DNA from: Torymus aiolomorphi
Lineage: Eukaryota > Arthropoda > Insecta > Hymenoptera > Torymidae
Length of the DNA stretch: 64,000 nt
Direction: 5' to 3'
NCBI GenBank assembly: GCA_036365515.1
Contig: CM070877.1
Coordinates: 112,546,011-112,610,010 of the forward strand
Within the stretch, counting starts at the first letter, position 1, and the number at the start of each line of letters is the position of its first letter. The notes beneath the pieces were generated by a model. The model had not been told where the DNA came from. It made no database searches and worked only from the letters and a program-made list of their open reading frames with translations. Both the position numbers and the translations under genes were made by a program. This document shows, one piece after another, positions 33,605 through 44,524 of this stretch.

Positions 33605-33791
33605 GGGCCTTCACACAGCTCTGAGGAATAGATATAATGAACAAGAATAACATGGGTTAGTATATCTATATATACGAGGAACAGCGAGATACATAAGGAA
33701 CAAGAGTCTTGTTCCTTGCTGTTCTTCGTATATATAGAACCCATGTTATTCTTGTTCTTTTTATTTGTTCCTCAGAGCTGTGTGAAGGCCC
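33605..33791. mobile_element. 187-bp GGGCCTTCACAC MITE, copy B
   Basis: Same family as 30731-30923 (GGGCCTTCACACAGCTCTGA ends, AAGAATAACATGG interior), flanked by TAT at 33602-33604 and 33792-33794. The hairpin is nearly complete. Confidence 0.88.
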
Positions 33792-33814
33792 TATATCTTC
33801 CCTGCTATATATAT

Positions 33815-34730
33815 TGTTACGACAAGAGTCGGGGTCTTTTAGTTAAAAGGTATTTCTACAATGGTCGCCGCGTTGACCAATTAGATTGTGGAATTCGTTC
33901 GTTCAATTAAGCGCTGAAGCGCAAGGAGTCGCGGGAAATTTGAAATAAAGACTTGGACTCGAGAGAATAAACTTTAACTTGATTTTTATTGAATTAACTA
34001 AGAACTTTGTTAACTTTGACAAACAATGAATTTTAGAACCGTGACTCTATACAATTCAATATCGACTGACACTATGACGTGGTCAGGGTGCGTGCACTAG
34101 TGCAATTGAACAAACTACGAAGCTTATCATGTGCTTGGTAGCGACTGACTCGACGCCGGCGATGAGGCTCATTTTATATACTTGGTCGTGGGTGGAGTTT
34201 CAGGTTGGTGGTAGGCGGCAGCATGGGTAGAGGCTGTAGGGCGCCAGGTTGCCCCAGAGGCCTCCCCCACTCCAAAGTCGGGGGCGTAGCGGTGAAGGGG
34301 CCCCTGACCAGAAAATAGGGTCGAGAATGGTAGGCAGCGGGTGTTGATCCGCCCCCTCCCCCCGCCAGTGGCGTAGGGCGGCGCTGGTCCGTGATTGGTC
34401 GCTGGTGACGGCTCGGGCCGTTAGATCGTTGCGCGCCACTGCGCGCTGGCTCTGGGAATTGTTTGTCGCTGCTAAACCGTTGACTTGTCCTTGAGGTGAC
34501 CCTTGTTGTTCACTGCCAGCTGTCTCTGGGGGGTGCCTCACGGGTAAACACTTCTTGGAAGTGTTTACGCCTTCCGCCTCTCGGAAGTGCTTACTCGTAG
34601 CCGTCCGTTGGGATGACCTTATTGTTGTTGTCGTTTGCCTTGAGGTAATTCTTGTTGTCGTCTGGTAATCGTCCTTGGGCTGGCTCCTGTTGTCATTTTA
34701 TCGATCGCCCTTGAGACGACTCCTGTAACA
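33815..34730 (-). repeat. Candidate solo LTR, minus orientation
   Basis: A TG...CA segment with short inverted ends (TGTTACGACAAGAGTC on the left, GACTCCTGTAACA on the right). Read on the minus strand it has a TATATAAAA box (plus about 34172-34180), an AATAAA about 190 bp further on (plus about 33985), and ends soon after: the U3-R-U5 order of an LTR. No target duplication was found and no internal genes are adjacent, so a solo LTR is likely but not proved. Confidence 0.4.
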
Positions 34731-35102
34731 GAGCTTTTCCTACCCGAGCGAGCTTCCGTAATTAATTATTATTACGCACGCCTATCTTTAATTATTATTA
34801 CGGATCGTCTTGTAATTATTATTTATTATCCAAGTAGTTGCTAATTTAATCGCAGATTACTATCGTTTAATTAGGTTTTATTGCTAATCTCAATTTATTC
34901 GTTAACGCGTTGACCTTGTTATTGGTAATTGAATTATACGGAAGTAATTACCTATTTGTTAAAGGTCCTTAGTTAATAAATTCATTATCGCTAGTCCTTA
35001 TTGTTAGCTTCTTATTCGAGCTGTCGTTAATTCGATTAATTAATAACTAATTCTATTGGTTAAATCCTATTACTTGTTTATGATTTAGTTAATTAACTAA
35101 TT

Positions 35103-35183
<81 letters not shown>

Positions 35184-35351
35184 CTTTTGGAATTTTAGAT
35201 CGAAATTATTATAGGAACGCATTCAATTATTATTATTTAATTTATTATTTTATTTAACTTTTATCAGAAATCAATATTCAAGGTTCCATTGTAGAATTGC
35301 CTTTATACGTTGCAGGACTCGTCTACGCAAACGCAGTTCATAACACTATAA
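34731..35351. repeat. AT-rich stretch with TA microsatellite at 35107-35182
   Basis: Contains repeated TTAATTA(A/T) words and an uninterrupted TA tract of about 76 bp. No gene is recognised. Confidence 0.85.
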
Positions 35352-36078
35352 GGGTGAATGTACATAAGCGCCGCGCTGCGCGGTTCTCTGCTTGCGCTGG
35401 TCCATAGTTCCGTTTCTATATTCCATTGCTAATGGTACAATTCTATAGATCTATGTCATACATCTATCATTTTCATGGTCATGATCATGATTGAAGCCAA
35501 AATAAAAAAATTAGAGAAATGTATAATTTCATTAAAGTTATTGAAATTGTTAAAAAAATTAAAAAAAAAGAAACAACAATCTTGCAGAAGGTGGTGGGTT
35601 CGACCACATTTAGCAATACCTCAAAGAAATATTTATAGTGCTTATAGCACTTTATTTAAATATTTTGCATTAAAGGATCATGAAGAGTTTTATAGATTTA
35701 TTAACATGAGTTTTAATCAATTTCATCATTTATTTGAACTGGTTAAAGGACATCTCATTATCGCCTAATTCCATCTTATTGATCAATAGCTTCATTTTCC
35801 AATGTTCTAATCAATTTTATAATTCATAGTATATCATATCAATTGGGTCTTGTGTTTTCTTTCTCGGCTTAAAATACTTTTGTTCTTAAACTGTCCGTCA
35901 TCTAAACTATCCCTTCATTTATTTAACTTTTCATTTTGGAGCATATACACATCGTCCGTGATTTATAAATATCATAGACATGCAACTGCTCATTTTTTTG
36001 TAAGAATATACGAATGGAACGGAACGGCGGAGCTAAGCTTCAGCGCAGCGGCAGCACGGCGCTTATGTACATTCACCC
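35352..36078 (+). mobile_element. Decayed PIF/Harbinger-like transposon, 727 bp
   Basis: Perfect terminal inverted repeats of at least 22 bp begin GGGTGAATGTACATAAGCGC. The flanking duplication is TAA (35349-35351 and 36079-36081), the TWA type expected for PIF/Harbinger. It contains an N-terminal transposase fragment (35475-35768). The catalytic part is missing, so this is an internally deleted copy. Its ends share a consensus with several MITEs in the window, making it the best clue to their source. Confidence 0.82.
35475..35768 (+). pseudogene. PIF/Harbinger transposase N-terminal fragment
   Basis: The open frame has 97 codons. Residues from about 38 onward carry the family's N-terminal signature, CRRWWVRP followed by a segment with YSTLF, D.E.FYRF..M and F..LFELVKGHLI, as seen in HARBI1-like nucleases before the DDE domain. 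The frame then stops and no catalytic DDE region follows inside the element. Upstream residues are lysine/leucine-rich and may be AT-rich noise read through. Function would have been DNA cleavage and strand transfer; this fragment cannot do that. Family assignment rests on remembered signatures. Confidence 0.65.
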
Positions 36079-36081
36079 TAA

Positions 36082-37753
36082 TACCTCTATGGAAAAAACA
36101 CGCCGTAACGCCATTGGGGCCGCAGCCTCAAAGATGGGTGTACACCCAGGGGCCTGGGGGGTTATTCCATTAGCGTGTCGAGTGAGATATAAAAGACAAG
36201 ATGAGACGATCAAATTGATGCCAATGCGCATGCGCAAGCCGATGTTTTTGCCTTTGTTAGTAGGTTTTAGGGCGAATTTGCAATGAATTGGACAAGTGAG
36301 ATAAGATTTGAAGATGAAAAAAGCATACATTCTCTTATTTCACTTATGCCCTATGTGGGATTCTAAGTCACGTCGTAGCCACCACGTCTTACAAAGTATA
36401 TGTCGTTAAATTAATAGATTGTATCGATAGACACATGAACTAAATGTGAAGGTTACACAAGATACCAACGTAGATTTGTGTATTTAATACATATTCTATT
36501 TATTATTACAATTGTTATTATTAAATAAATAATTGATCTTGTAAAAATGTGAAAATCTACGATGTTATCTTTAATTAATACTTTAGTTAACAAAAAATTT
36601 TGAATTAGACAAAAAAATAGTTAAATTAGATTAAGATTATTTCTAATTAAGGTGATGTCGGAGCCACGCTGATTGGTTGAAGATTTCCTAACCTCAAAAA
36701 CTTTATGACATAAATAAAAAAAAGTGTACAATCGTAAAGCACAAAAATACGGTGATCGCGTGTTCTTGTTATAATAAGGAATGTTTATAAATGTTATACA
36801 GCATTTAATAATTTTTAGGTAAACCAAACAATGGGAAATATGAGGCGAGGTGAGGATGACGTTTCACATAGAAAATTGTAAGATGACCGTCACTTTTACG
36901 TAATTCCACGCGTCAATTTTAAGAATATTGCATTATATAAATTATTGAACATTTTGATTATTGAAAATGCTGTGATCCCGCGTTCTTTGCACGATAAAAA
37001 ATCGTTAGCAACTTAATTTTCTGTATTACGAAGTAAATTTCGCGCGAACAATGGGAAATGCGGCTCGAGGTGGAGGTCACCATCGGTAAAGTTTGCTCCT
37101 ACATCCCCTTAATGCAACTTTTCAAATAACTTTTAGTTTCTAATATAATTAAAATTAAATATTTTTTAAAAGAAAGATACACAAATATTATAATGAATAA
37201 TAAACGTTTATTCTTATTTTAGTATAAATTCTATAAATTTATAACTACTATAAATTTATACTACTTTAAATTTTGACAATTTAAAAAAAATAGCGCCGAA
37301 TTTACAATTTTACTTTGATTTTTTATTTTTAAAGCTTATAATATTCCAATTGCATTAATATTATTATGCAATTATTTTAACGTGTTGTTTTATGTTTTGT
37401 AAAACAGAATCATATTATGATAAAAAAAAAATTTTGGTTTTATAGAAAAAGTTGTTGTTAAAAAAGATTTTCAATTTAGAAATGAATTTCTCAGTAAGAA
37501 GTTATGTTTTAGATATAAAGTTTTGTATAAGTTTTGTATAAGAAAATAATCTTTTGTATTTTTTAAAAAAATAAAAGCAAATAAATATGACGATTTGCTA
37601 AACACTATTTATTTTATTTTATCTATACATATCCTTATCAAGTAAATATAAAAAGCATAAATATCAGAATAATGTTGTTCTAATCAATTTGCCTCTTGTA
37701 TTTGTTTATTTGAGACTTATTGATTTTGGTCGCCAATTAAATAAAATTTAGAT
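36082..37753. repeat. AT-rich stretch with repeat fragments
   Basis: 36155-36240 matches 53020-53130 in inverse orientation (GGGTTATTCCATTAGCGTGT, TGCGCATGCGCA and GATGTTTTT in order), a small shared element. Segments about 36740-36870 and 36960-37080 form a diverged direct pair (GTGATC(G/C)CG(T/C)GTTCTT; ACAATGGGAAAT). The rest to 37753 is AT-rich without a recognisable gene. Confidence 0.55.
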
Positions 37754-37759
37754 TTAAAT
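37754..37759. other. Target duplication TTAAAT, left
   Basis: TTAAAT here and at 52554-52559 flanks the giant inverted-repeat element. The match can be extended to TTTAAATA (8 bp) if the element is taken to start one base later and end one base earlier. Confidence 0.8.
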
Positions 37760-37865
37760 AGTAGTATAACTAGGCCAGTTCTGCCCCCCCCCCCGCCACT
37801 CGGCCACCGGCCGACCTGTGTAGCGTTCTGATAGGTTGAGACGGGCAGGTGAATCTCCGCCCACT

Positions 37866-37903
37866 TTCGAGAAGCTTCTACCCTTCCATTTGTAATGACG
37901 TCA
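37866..37903. promoter_or_regulatory. Heat-shock element and CRE site in the left arm
   Basis: TTCGAGAAGCTTC (37866-37878) is an exact TTCnnGAAnnTTC heat-shock element. TGACGTCA (37896-37903) is an exact CRE/ATF palindrome. Both recur in the right arm (about 52435-52447 and 52410-52417). Binding is inferred from consensus only. Confidence 0.5.
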
Positions 37904-37997
37904 TCAAATAAAAATTATCCGTATTTTATTATCACATTTTTGCATGATTTTTACCCGACAGTGGGCGGCGGCGGCGGCGGCGGCGCGCGCGCGCGCG

Positions 37998-38200
37998 GGG
38001 ACTAGCATCTTACCGCGGTGACAAGCTGGACGACCGCGGGGATGAGCTGATTCGCGCGGAGATGAGCAAATTACCGCGGTGGCTAGCTGATTTCCGCGGT
38101 CATTAGCATACACCGCGTGTAAGTATATTTACCGCGTTGATGAGCTGACTTTCGCGGGCATTAGTCTATCGTCGCTGGTAAGATATTTACCGCGCGTTTA
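37998..38200. repeat. Phased 20-bp CGCG modules, left arm
   Basis: About ten consecutive modules with a 19-20-bp pitch, each with a CCGCGG/CGCG core and often ATGAGCTGA or ATTAGC. They lie about 240 bp inside the end, after a CGG/CG microsatellite, and are mirrored at about 52120-52315. Even spacing at two helical turns in a subterminal position suggests protein-binding sites, possibly for a transposase; that is inference. Confidence 0.75.
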
Positions 38201-38628
38201 TTTTTTCGAGGTGGCCCGCATTTTGATGTGGCTCTAACTCAGTAAGTGTATTTCAGCTATAGCATGCTGAACTATCGCATCTCTTCGTTGTTCCGATATT
38301 CGTAGTTGCCTTATCGCTATTAATTCTAAGAACTCCAGAGTATTTCAATTGCGTTCTCCTTGCAATCGTTTCCTGACAATGACTCACAAAACTTAATAGT
38401 ATATCATAGAATTTTACCCGGTAAATCGAAATACTGTTTTGGTTAACTGCATATACAAACGATAAGAGTGACGGCGTCGATGGAAACCCTAGATATAATA
38501 CTTATTGAAGTGGCCCATACAAAGAAGGCAAGACGAAAAGTATTTCACTCTTGCCAGCAACCCCGACACGGGCGACGTCATCGCATGCTGTGCAGGTTGA
38601 AACGTGCCTTCTGGTATGAGTATTTTGC

Positions 38629-38704
38629 GGGCATTAGTCTATCGTTGCTAGTAAGATATTTATCGCGAGAGAGCGAGTGAGAGAAAGAGCGAGAGCGAGA
38701 GAGC

Positions 38705-38768
<64 letters not shown>

Positions 38769-38850
38769 GAGAATTTTCGAGGTGGCTTGCATGTATGATG
38801 TGACTAACTCAGTAAGTATATTTCGGCTATAGCATACTATAAAACTTGTA
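38629..38850. repeat. GA microsatellite module 1, left arm
   Basis: CGGGCATTAGTCTATCGT(T/C)GCT precedes, and TTTTCGAGGTGGC(T/C)(T/C)GCAT follows, a (GA)n tract (about 38660-38775). The same flanks occur without GA at 38155-38290 and again after the second GA tract at 39479. The arm therefore contains three diverged copies of one module. Mirrored at about 51440-51670. Confidence 0.8.
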
Positions 38851-39339
38851 TGTAAACTCGGTTGGCCCGACACAACAGGATGTATAGTTTTTATCTCGAG
38901 TGTGTTTCATGTGTCAATAGGGTAGTATTTTTACGACGCTGATCCATGCACGTACGTGCGCGTGCAAGTTTGACGAAGAGTTGTTCCTTTTTCACATCTG
39001 GAGTGCGTGTATAGTGCCGTTAGTCTTTTCGATGCCCACCCTTTTTTCATAAGATGTGTATTTTAAATCTCAGTAATCTTCCGAAGAAAATGTGCTCACG
39101 GGGTGGACGCTGGGAGTAAATTATTTATAAAAATTTTAATTGACAGCACCAGTGGACTTAGCCGTGCGCGAGCTGTAGACCTAAACACAATTTCCATTTA
39201 TTTCAGTTTAATATGTATAAAATCTCAGCATGTGTATTGCATAAAGTATGACTGATAGGAGTTTATTAATGTTTATAAATAATTCACATACACACAACGC
39301 AGTTTTAAAGGTATATCCATGTCAATGGTCCCCATTGTT

Positions 39340-39520
<181 letters not shown>

Positions 39521-40412
39521 AATTTAAAGTTGTAAAAAATAAGATGGAGGTAAATGAAAGGATTTGAAGAAGGGATTTTAGGAATATTAAGATTAACAAA
39601 TTGTATTACATTAAATGTTTATTTAAAAAATAAAAACTTGAAAACTAATACAATGTAATAATATAACATATGATTCTTACATTATAATAAAGTGAAGGAC
39701 AAGTTTGGTTCTCAAAAAATAAATAAGAAGACTTAAAACTAATACATGTTTAATGTTATCTTAAAATTGAGATAAAAAAATACTGTTACAACTATGAAAC
39801 TGATGTATGCCTTATTTTTAATATGATATGAAATTTTATAAGATATTTATTATAAAATAAATAACTATTAAAAAATTTAAACTGATCATTTTAAAAAGAA
39901 AAAAAAAACTTAAAATTTAATATAGAGTAATACAATATATAATTCTTAAATTATAAAAGTGGCTGACAAGTTGAAAAATCGAGATTAAAAATACTGTTAT
40001 AGGCATGAATGTGATTTGCGACAGTCCCTATAATCGCTTCTTATCTTTATCCCTTAGCGAGATATGGGTAAAAGAAAGTAATAGAGTTACGTAGAATATT
40101 CATGAAGTTTATTAAACATAATTTTTATAATTTTCACGTAATATAGGATATTCATAAAGTTTATTGAACATAATTTTTACAAGTTTCGTGTAAGTTTTTC
40201 ATATTATATTAGCATTAAGCGTATATTGTATACAATCTCTTCTTAAAGGTAGATCGCTCCAGCGATGACCTATTATCATGATAATATTTTATGAGCAATA
40301 GTATATTCTTATGTGCACAATTTTCCTTGTAAGCAAGTCTATAATGTGGACATAGTTGCTCCAACACATCAAACTTGAGTCTCTATAGTGATGGGTAGCG
40401 CATATACTCTGT

Positions 40413-41075
40413 AGCATAAAAAAGGTGTTACTCTATGACATAAAAAAGATGTCACTCTATGACATAAAAAAGGTGTTACTGTATGACATAAAAAAGGTGT
40501 CACTCTATGACATAAAAAAGATGTCACTCTATGACATAAAAAAGGTGTTACTCTATGACATAAAAAAGGTGTCACTCTATGACATAAAAAAGATGTCACT
40601 CTATGATATAAAAAAAGGTGTTACTCTAGAGCATAAAAAAGGTGTTACTCTATGACATAAAAAAGGTGTCACTCGATGACATAAAAAAGCTGTTACTCTA
40701 TAACATAGAAAAGTGTTACTCTATGACATAAAATAGGTGTTACTCTATGACATAAATATGATGTTACTCTATGACATAAAAAAGATGTTACTCTATAACA
40801 TAAAAAAGATGTCACTCTATGACATAAGAAAGGTGTCTCTCTATGACATAAAAAAGATGTCACTCTATGACATAAAAAAGGTGTTACTCTATGACATAAG
40901 AAAGGTGTCACTCTATGACATAAAAAAGATGTCACTCTATGACATAAAAAAAAGGTGTTACTCTATAGCATAAAAAAGCTGTTACTCTATAACATTAAAA
41001 AGTGTTACTCTATGACATAAAAAAGGTGTCACTCTATGATATAAAAAAGGTGTTACTCTATAGCAATAAAAAAGT
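40413..41075. repeat. 24-bp minisatellite CATAAAAAAGGTGTTACTCTATGA
   Basis: About 27 units, spacing 24 bp (unit given in two parts: CATAAAAAAGGTGTT, ACTCTATGA). A short mirrored block of the same unit lies at 43154-43295 in the right arm. Because 24 is divisible by three, both strands show long repetitive open frames (an eight-residue repeat), which I do not take as genes. Each unit holds a TATA-like CATAAAAAAGG, similar to the TATA box of the gene downstream. Confidence 0.93.
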
Positions 41076-41123
41076 ATAAAAAGGCGCCATTCTAGAATAT
41101 AAAAGTTGTCATTCTACGACTAA

Positions 41124-41224
<101 letters not shown>

Positions 41225-41249
41225 AAAGTGTTGCTCTATGGCATAAAAG

Positions 41250-41284
41250 TATAAAAAGGCTGTTGGCTGTATATTTATTCAGTT
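41250..41284 (+). promoter_or_regulatory. TATA box and initiator of the central gene
   Basis: TATAAAAAGG (41250-41259) is followed 29-30 bp later by TCAGTT (41279-41284), the arthropod initiator consensus. The ATG at 41310 is about 30 nt downstream. This is the standard insect core-promoter spacing, and it places a short 5' UTR before the gene. Confidence 0.7.
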
Positions 41285-41309
41285 GATACTTAACTTTTGA
41301 AGCATAAAC

Positions 41310-42413
41310 ATGGCAAACATGGCAAACGCTCAGGATGTTATTAGCAAATTTCAGGATGCCATAGTACAAAAATCACAGTCTTTATTAGGTTTGACAAAGA
41401 GTGCTGAGTTTTTCAATACAGCTGATGATATGGAAACTTCTGAAATCAATCCATCTTATATGACACCTGGCCATAATAAAATTGCTAGCTCCAATAATTA
41501 TAAATTTGCAAATCTAGTCAAGAAATTTGTAACGAAATTAAACGGAAATTCTAGGAGATATCTCGATAATATTTATGGCGTTTACAAGCGAGGAAATTTA
41601 CTTATGATCGGAAATTCTCCAATAAAGTTTGAAGGTGACTTTGTTCACGTAAACGAGCGGAACTATCGTTTGTCTATAGGATTTCTGCAGTTACTATTCA
41701 AAAAACTTCCAGATGAAAGTCTTATCAATTCGGATGATTTGGATAATTATCGTATGATTCTTGAAGTTTCGAGCGCTCATAAAAAGCACTATTGCGTGAA
41801 TGAGTCGATTCGAAAACTTAAGAGTAAGAAATTTTATAATTTTATTGCTCCAATGTTTGAAAAGTCATCTGTAAAAAATGGCCCGTCATTATCTCGAGAA
41901 GATAATATTAACGAAGTTGAAAACGTAAAAGAGAAACGTAAAATGGTTAAGCAAACTAATTCAGTAGCAGCGAAAAAGATGTTTGAACCAATAGTCAATC
42001 CTCTAAAGAAGCCCATAACTGTTGATTCAGATACTCAAATTGATTTAGATCTTCCAACTTCTAACGATACCGATAATCATTACGAAGCTGATCATTTTGG
42101 TGAAGTTGCATCAGATTCTTCAACCAATGAATATTCACCGAAAAGCTTTCGTGATCAAGGAGCGCTGGAGCGCTCTGAAGGCATTAACTTTATTAGTTCG
42201 AGATATCAACGTGAAAAGTGGACTAGTGACGAAGAAGAAGAAGAAGTTACAAATGTTACAACTGCCTATGAACTCGACGTCTGGGATGATCCTAACAAAT
42301 TAGTTGATCGCTTTCGAGTACTCATTGCTGAACAAAACATGGGAATAAGAGCTAAATATGATGAAATCCATTTTATTCTTAGTGAACTTCGCAATGCTAG
42401 TATCATAAATTAA
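41310..42413 (+). CDS. Single 367-aa gene of the giant element, family of unknown function (DUF8207-like)
   Basis: One uninterrupted frame with TATA+Inr upstream and AATAAA about 105 nt after the stop, so it looks like a complete intronless transcription unit. The start is MANMANAQD; a second ATG lies three codons on. Residues about 55-185 form a compact domain with YGVY..G..LMIGN.PI.F.GD and later DLDNYRMIL....AH and FYNFIAPMFE. A charged linker with an acidic run (SDEEEEE, about 313-319) follows, then a C-terminal block WDDPNKLVDRFRVLIAEQ...EI..IL.ELR. I recall this pairing in many proteins of unknown function encoded by arthropod repeats, and the DUF8207 name is from memory. No membrane segment, signal peptide or nuclease motif is seen. 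It has no role I can state. Confidence 0.75.
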   Translation: MANMANAQDVISKFQDAIVQKSQSLLGLTKSAEFFNTADDMETSEINPSYMTPGHNKIASSNNYKFANLVKKFVTKLNGNSRRYLDNIYGVYKRGNLLMIGNSPIKFEGDFVHVNERNYRLSIGFLQLLFKKLPDESLINSDDLDNYRMILEVSSAHKKHYCVNESIRKLKSKKFYNFIAPMFEKSSVKNGPSLSREDNINEVENVKEKRKMVKQTNSVAAKKMFEPIVNPLKKPITVDSDTQIDLDLPTSNDTDNHYEADHFGEVASDSSTNEYSPKSFRDQGALERSEGINFISSRYQREKWTSDEEEEEVTNVTTAYELDVWDDPNKLVDRFRVLIAEQNMGIRAKYDEIHFILSELRNASIIN

Positions 42414-42509
42414 AAACATGGATATATTGGCTAAGAATGTTGACAATGGTTAAATGGTTAGGATTTGACAAATCACACAATAGTTGGATAAGCAAATCAG
42501 ATGTGAAAA

Positions 42510-42530
42510 AGTTAAATAAATAAATAAACG
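42510..42530 (+). terminator. Poly(A) signals of the central gene
   Basis: Overlapping AATAAATAAATAAA at about 42514-42527 follows the TAA at 42411-42413. It is the first AATAAA after the gene. Confidence 0.6.
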
Positions 42531-42539
42531 CATAATAAA

Positions 42540-42587
42540 AATAATAGTTTTTCTTTATTTATTTCCCAATATTTTATTTATAATATG

Positions 42588-42640
<53 letters not shown>

Positions 42641-43067
42641 TTGAAAAAATTGGGGTTTATGGCAACAAAAAAAAGTTATGTTCACCGGTGTACATAAACT
42701 TCTAGTATATGGGGGTTTATATAAACCGACATAGAATCTATAACCCCAGAGTCCATTATTTCTTGAAAAGTGTTGAAAATTAACCGGGTTAAATGTGCAA
42801 TTGCCATTGAACGCCTTATTATCGACAAATCCTATTATTATTGTTTTAGCCTGTTGCCCCAGAGTGGTGTTATAGATGGTGTCGCCATCTATACCAGCGG
42901 GAAGCGTAAAAGTTTTAACTTCTGCACGTATGCTGGGCTACTTGACCGTTATTTTTAGAGCTAAGTCGGTCCTACCACTCGCCCAACTGCTCTCATCTGT
43001 ATGTGCGAGATCCGTGGCGCTGGCGACGTGGTGTCGGTCCGGGTGCGGCGGTATAAGCTGATGAAAG

Positions 43068-43153
<86 letters not shown>
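42540..43153. other. Rest of the single-copy centre
   Basis: Contains the GT tract (42591-42638), a hairpin TATAGATGG-TGTCG-CCATCTATA (42870-42892), a GC-richer patch (42960-43060) and a TA tract (43069-43152) that abuts the right arm. No second gene is recognised. Confidence 0.6.
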
Positions 43154-43154
<1 letters not shown>

Positions 43155-43484
43155 CCTTTTTTATGTCATAGAGTGACATCTTTTTTATGTCATAGAGTGA
43201 CACCTTTTTATGTCATAGAGTAACACCTTTTTTATGTCATAGAGTAACACCTTTTTTATGCCATAGAGTAACACCTTTTTTATGCTATAGAGTATATGCG
43301 CTACCCATCACTATAGAGACTCAAGTTTGATGTGTTGGAGCAACTATGTCCACATCATAGACTTACTTACAAGGAAAATTGTGCACAAAAGAATATACTA
43401 TTGCTCATAAAATATTATCATGATAATAAGCCATCGCTGGAGCGATCCACCTTTAAGAAGAGATTGTATACAATATACGCTTAA
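43154..43484. repeat. Inner end of the right arm
   Basis: About six minisatellite units in inverse orientation, then sequence complementary to 40210-40410 (for example ATGTGTTGGAGCAACTATGT). It stops at TTAA, where a later element entered. Confidence 0.9.
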
Positions 43485-43683
43485 GGGGGTCGGGCACCTT
43501 TAGAATGACGAAAAATCAATTTTTTTTATTACATATTTTACTAAAAAAACACTTGTAGAATATGTCCCAATTAGTTTTAAAGCATTATCTATTTCTGTTT
43601 TAAGAATATACACAAAACACTGATAAAGCTTTTCATTTGTTTTTTGTTCAAATTACATTTTTCCCCTTGTATACATAATTATG

Positions 43684-43761
43684 TATAAAAAAAAATTAGT
43701 AGAAATAATATATGATTATATAATTATATAATCATATATTATTTCTACTAATTTTTTTTTC
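43684..43761. repeat. Near-perfect 38-bp-arm hairpin
   Basis: AAATTAGTAGAAATAATATA and its complement flank a TATAATTATA centre. It may be a tiny MITE or a cruciform-prone AT palindrome. Confidence 0.75.
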
Positions 43762-44119
43762 ATTTCACTGTTCTTAATATATTTAAAATTCTCACTCTAA
43801 ATATCTGTCTGTATATACTTTAAAAGATCCAAAAATAATATTTTAATCATTAATACAAAGATAAAAAATAAATAATATAATTTATGGACGGTATTTTTGA
43901 CAAAAATAAAAATTTAATTTTAAAACTTATATAGCAGTTAAGTTGGCACCGTAACAACCTGGCTTATTAACGACAGCCTCTTACAGGCTCATAGCTCACT
44001 CCTTTATTGTAACAGTGAATCCACATTGCATGCCGTATGCCGTATGCCGTATGCCGTCAGAAAAATAGTTGTTGTCCGAAATCTATAATATTTATAACTC
44101 TATGGTTACAATTCCTATA

Positions 44120-44524
44120 GGACCTTCACACAGCTCTGAGAAACAGATATAAAGTACAAGAATAACATGGGTTATATATCTATATATACGAAGAACAGCA
44201 AGGAACAAGACTTTTGTTCCTTGTATATCTCGCTGTTCCTCGTATATATAGATATACTAACCCATGTTATTCTTGTACTTAAAGGGCGCTACAGGCAAAA
44301 AGAAAAAGCAAAAGCACAGGAACAGATATAAGAATAACATGGATATGTATATCTATATATATGAGGAACAGGAACAGATCTAGGTGTTCCTTCTAGCTGT
44401 TCCTGTTCCTCATATATATAGATATACATATCCATGTTAATCTTACATCTGTTCCTGTACTTTTGCTTTTTCTTTTTGCCTGTAGCGCCCTTTATATCTG
44501 TTCCTCAGAGCTATGTGAAGGCCC
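44120..44524. mobile_element. GGGCCTTCACAC MITE, copy C, nested
   Basis: Family of 30731-30923, inserted near the hairpin tip of 44013-44623 with duplication ATA (44117-44119 and 44525-44527). The left terminus carries one substitution (GGACC). It is itself split by the element at 44281-44493; in copy A the corresponding sequence, TTGTACTTTATATCTG, is continuous. Confidence 0.85.
44281..44493. mobile_element. AAAGGGCGCTACAGGC MITE, innermost
   Basis: Ends AAAGGGCGCTACAGGCAAAA / complement. The interior (GGAACAGATATAAGAATAACA, TATATCTATATATATGAGGA) closely resembles the interior of the host MITE family, so the two share a core but have different termini. The duplication is short and ambiguous (TTA with one base slippage). 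Confidence 0.8.

Noticed and set aside
34200..34541. 113-codon minus-strand frame
   Set aside because: Lies in the putative LTR, no recognised domain, and GC-rich composition explains the openness.
40369..40973. Long repetitive open frames on both strands in the minisatellite
   Set aside because: A 24-bp unit without stop codons is open in several frames by construction; no start context or other protein features.
40413..41075. Regular repeats resembling a CRISPR array
   Set aside because: Units are contiguous 24-bp tandem copies with no unique spacers, in an animal genome; it is a minisatellite.
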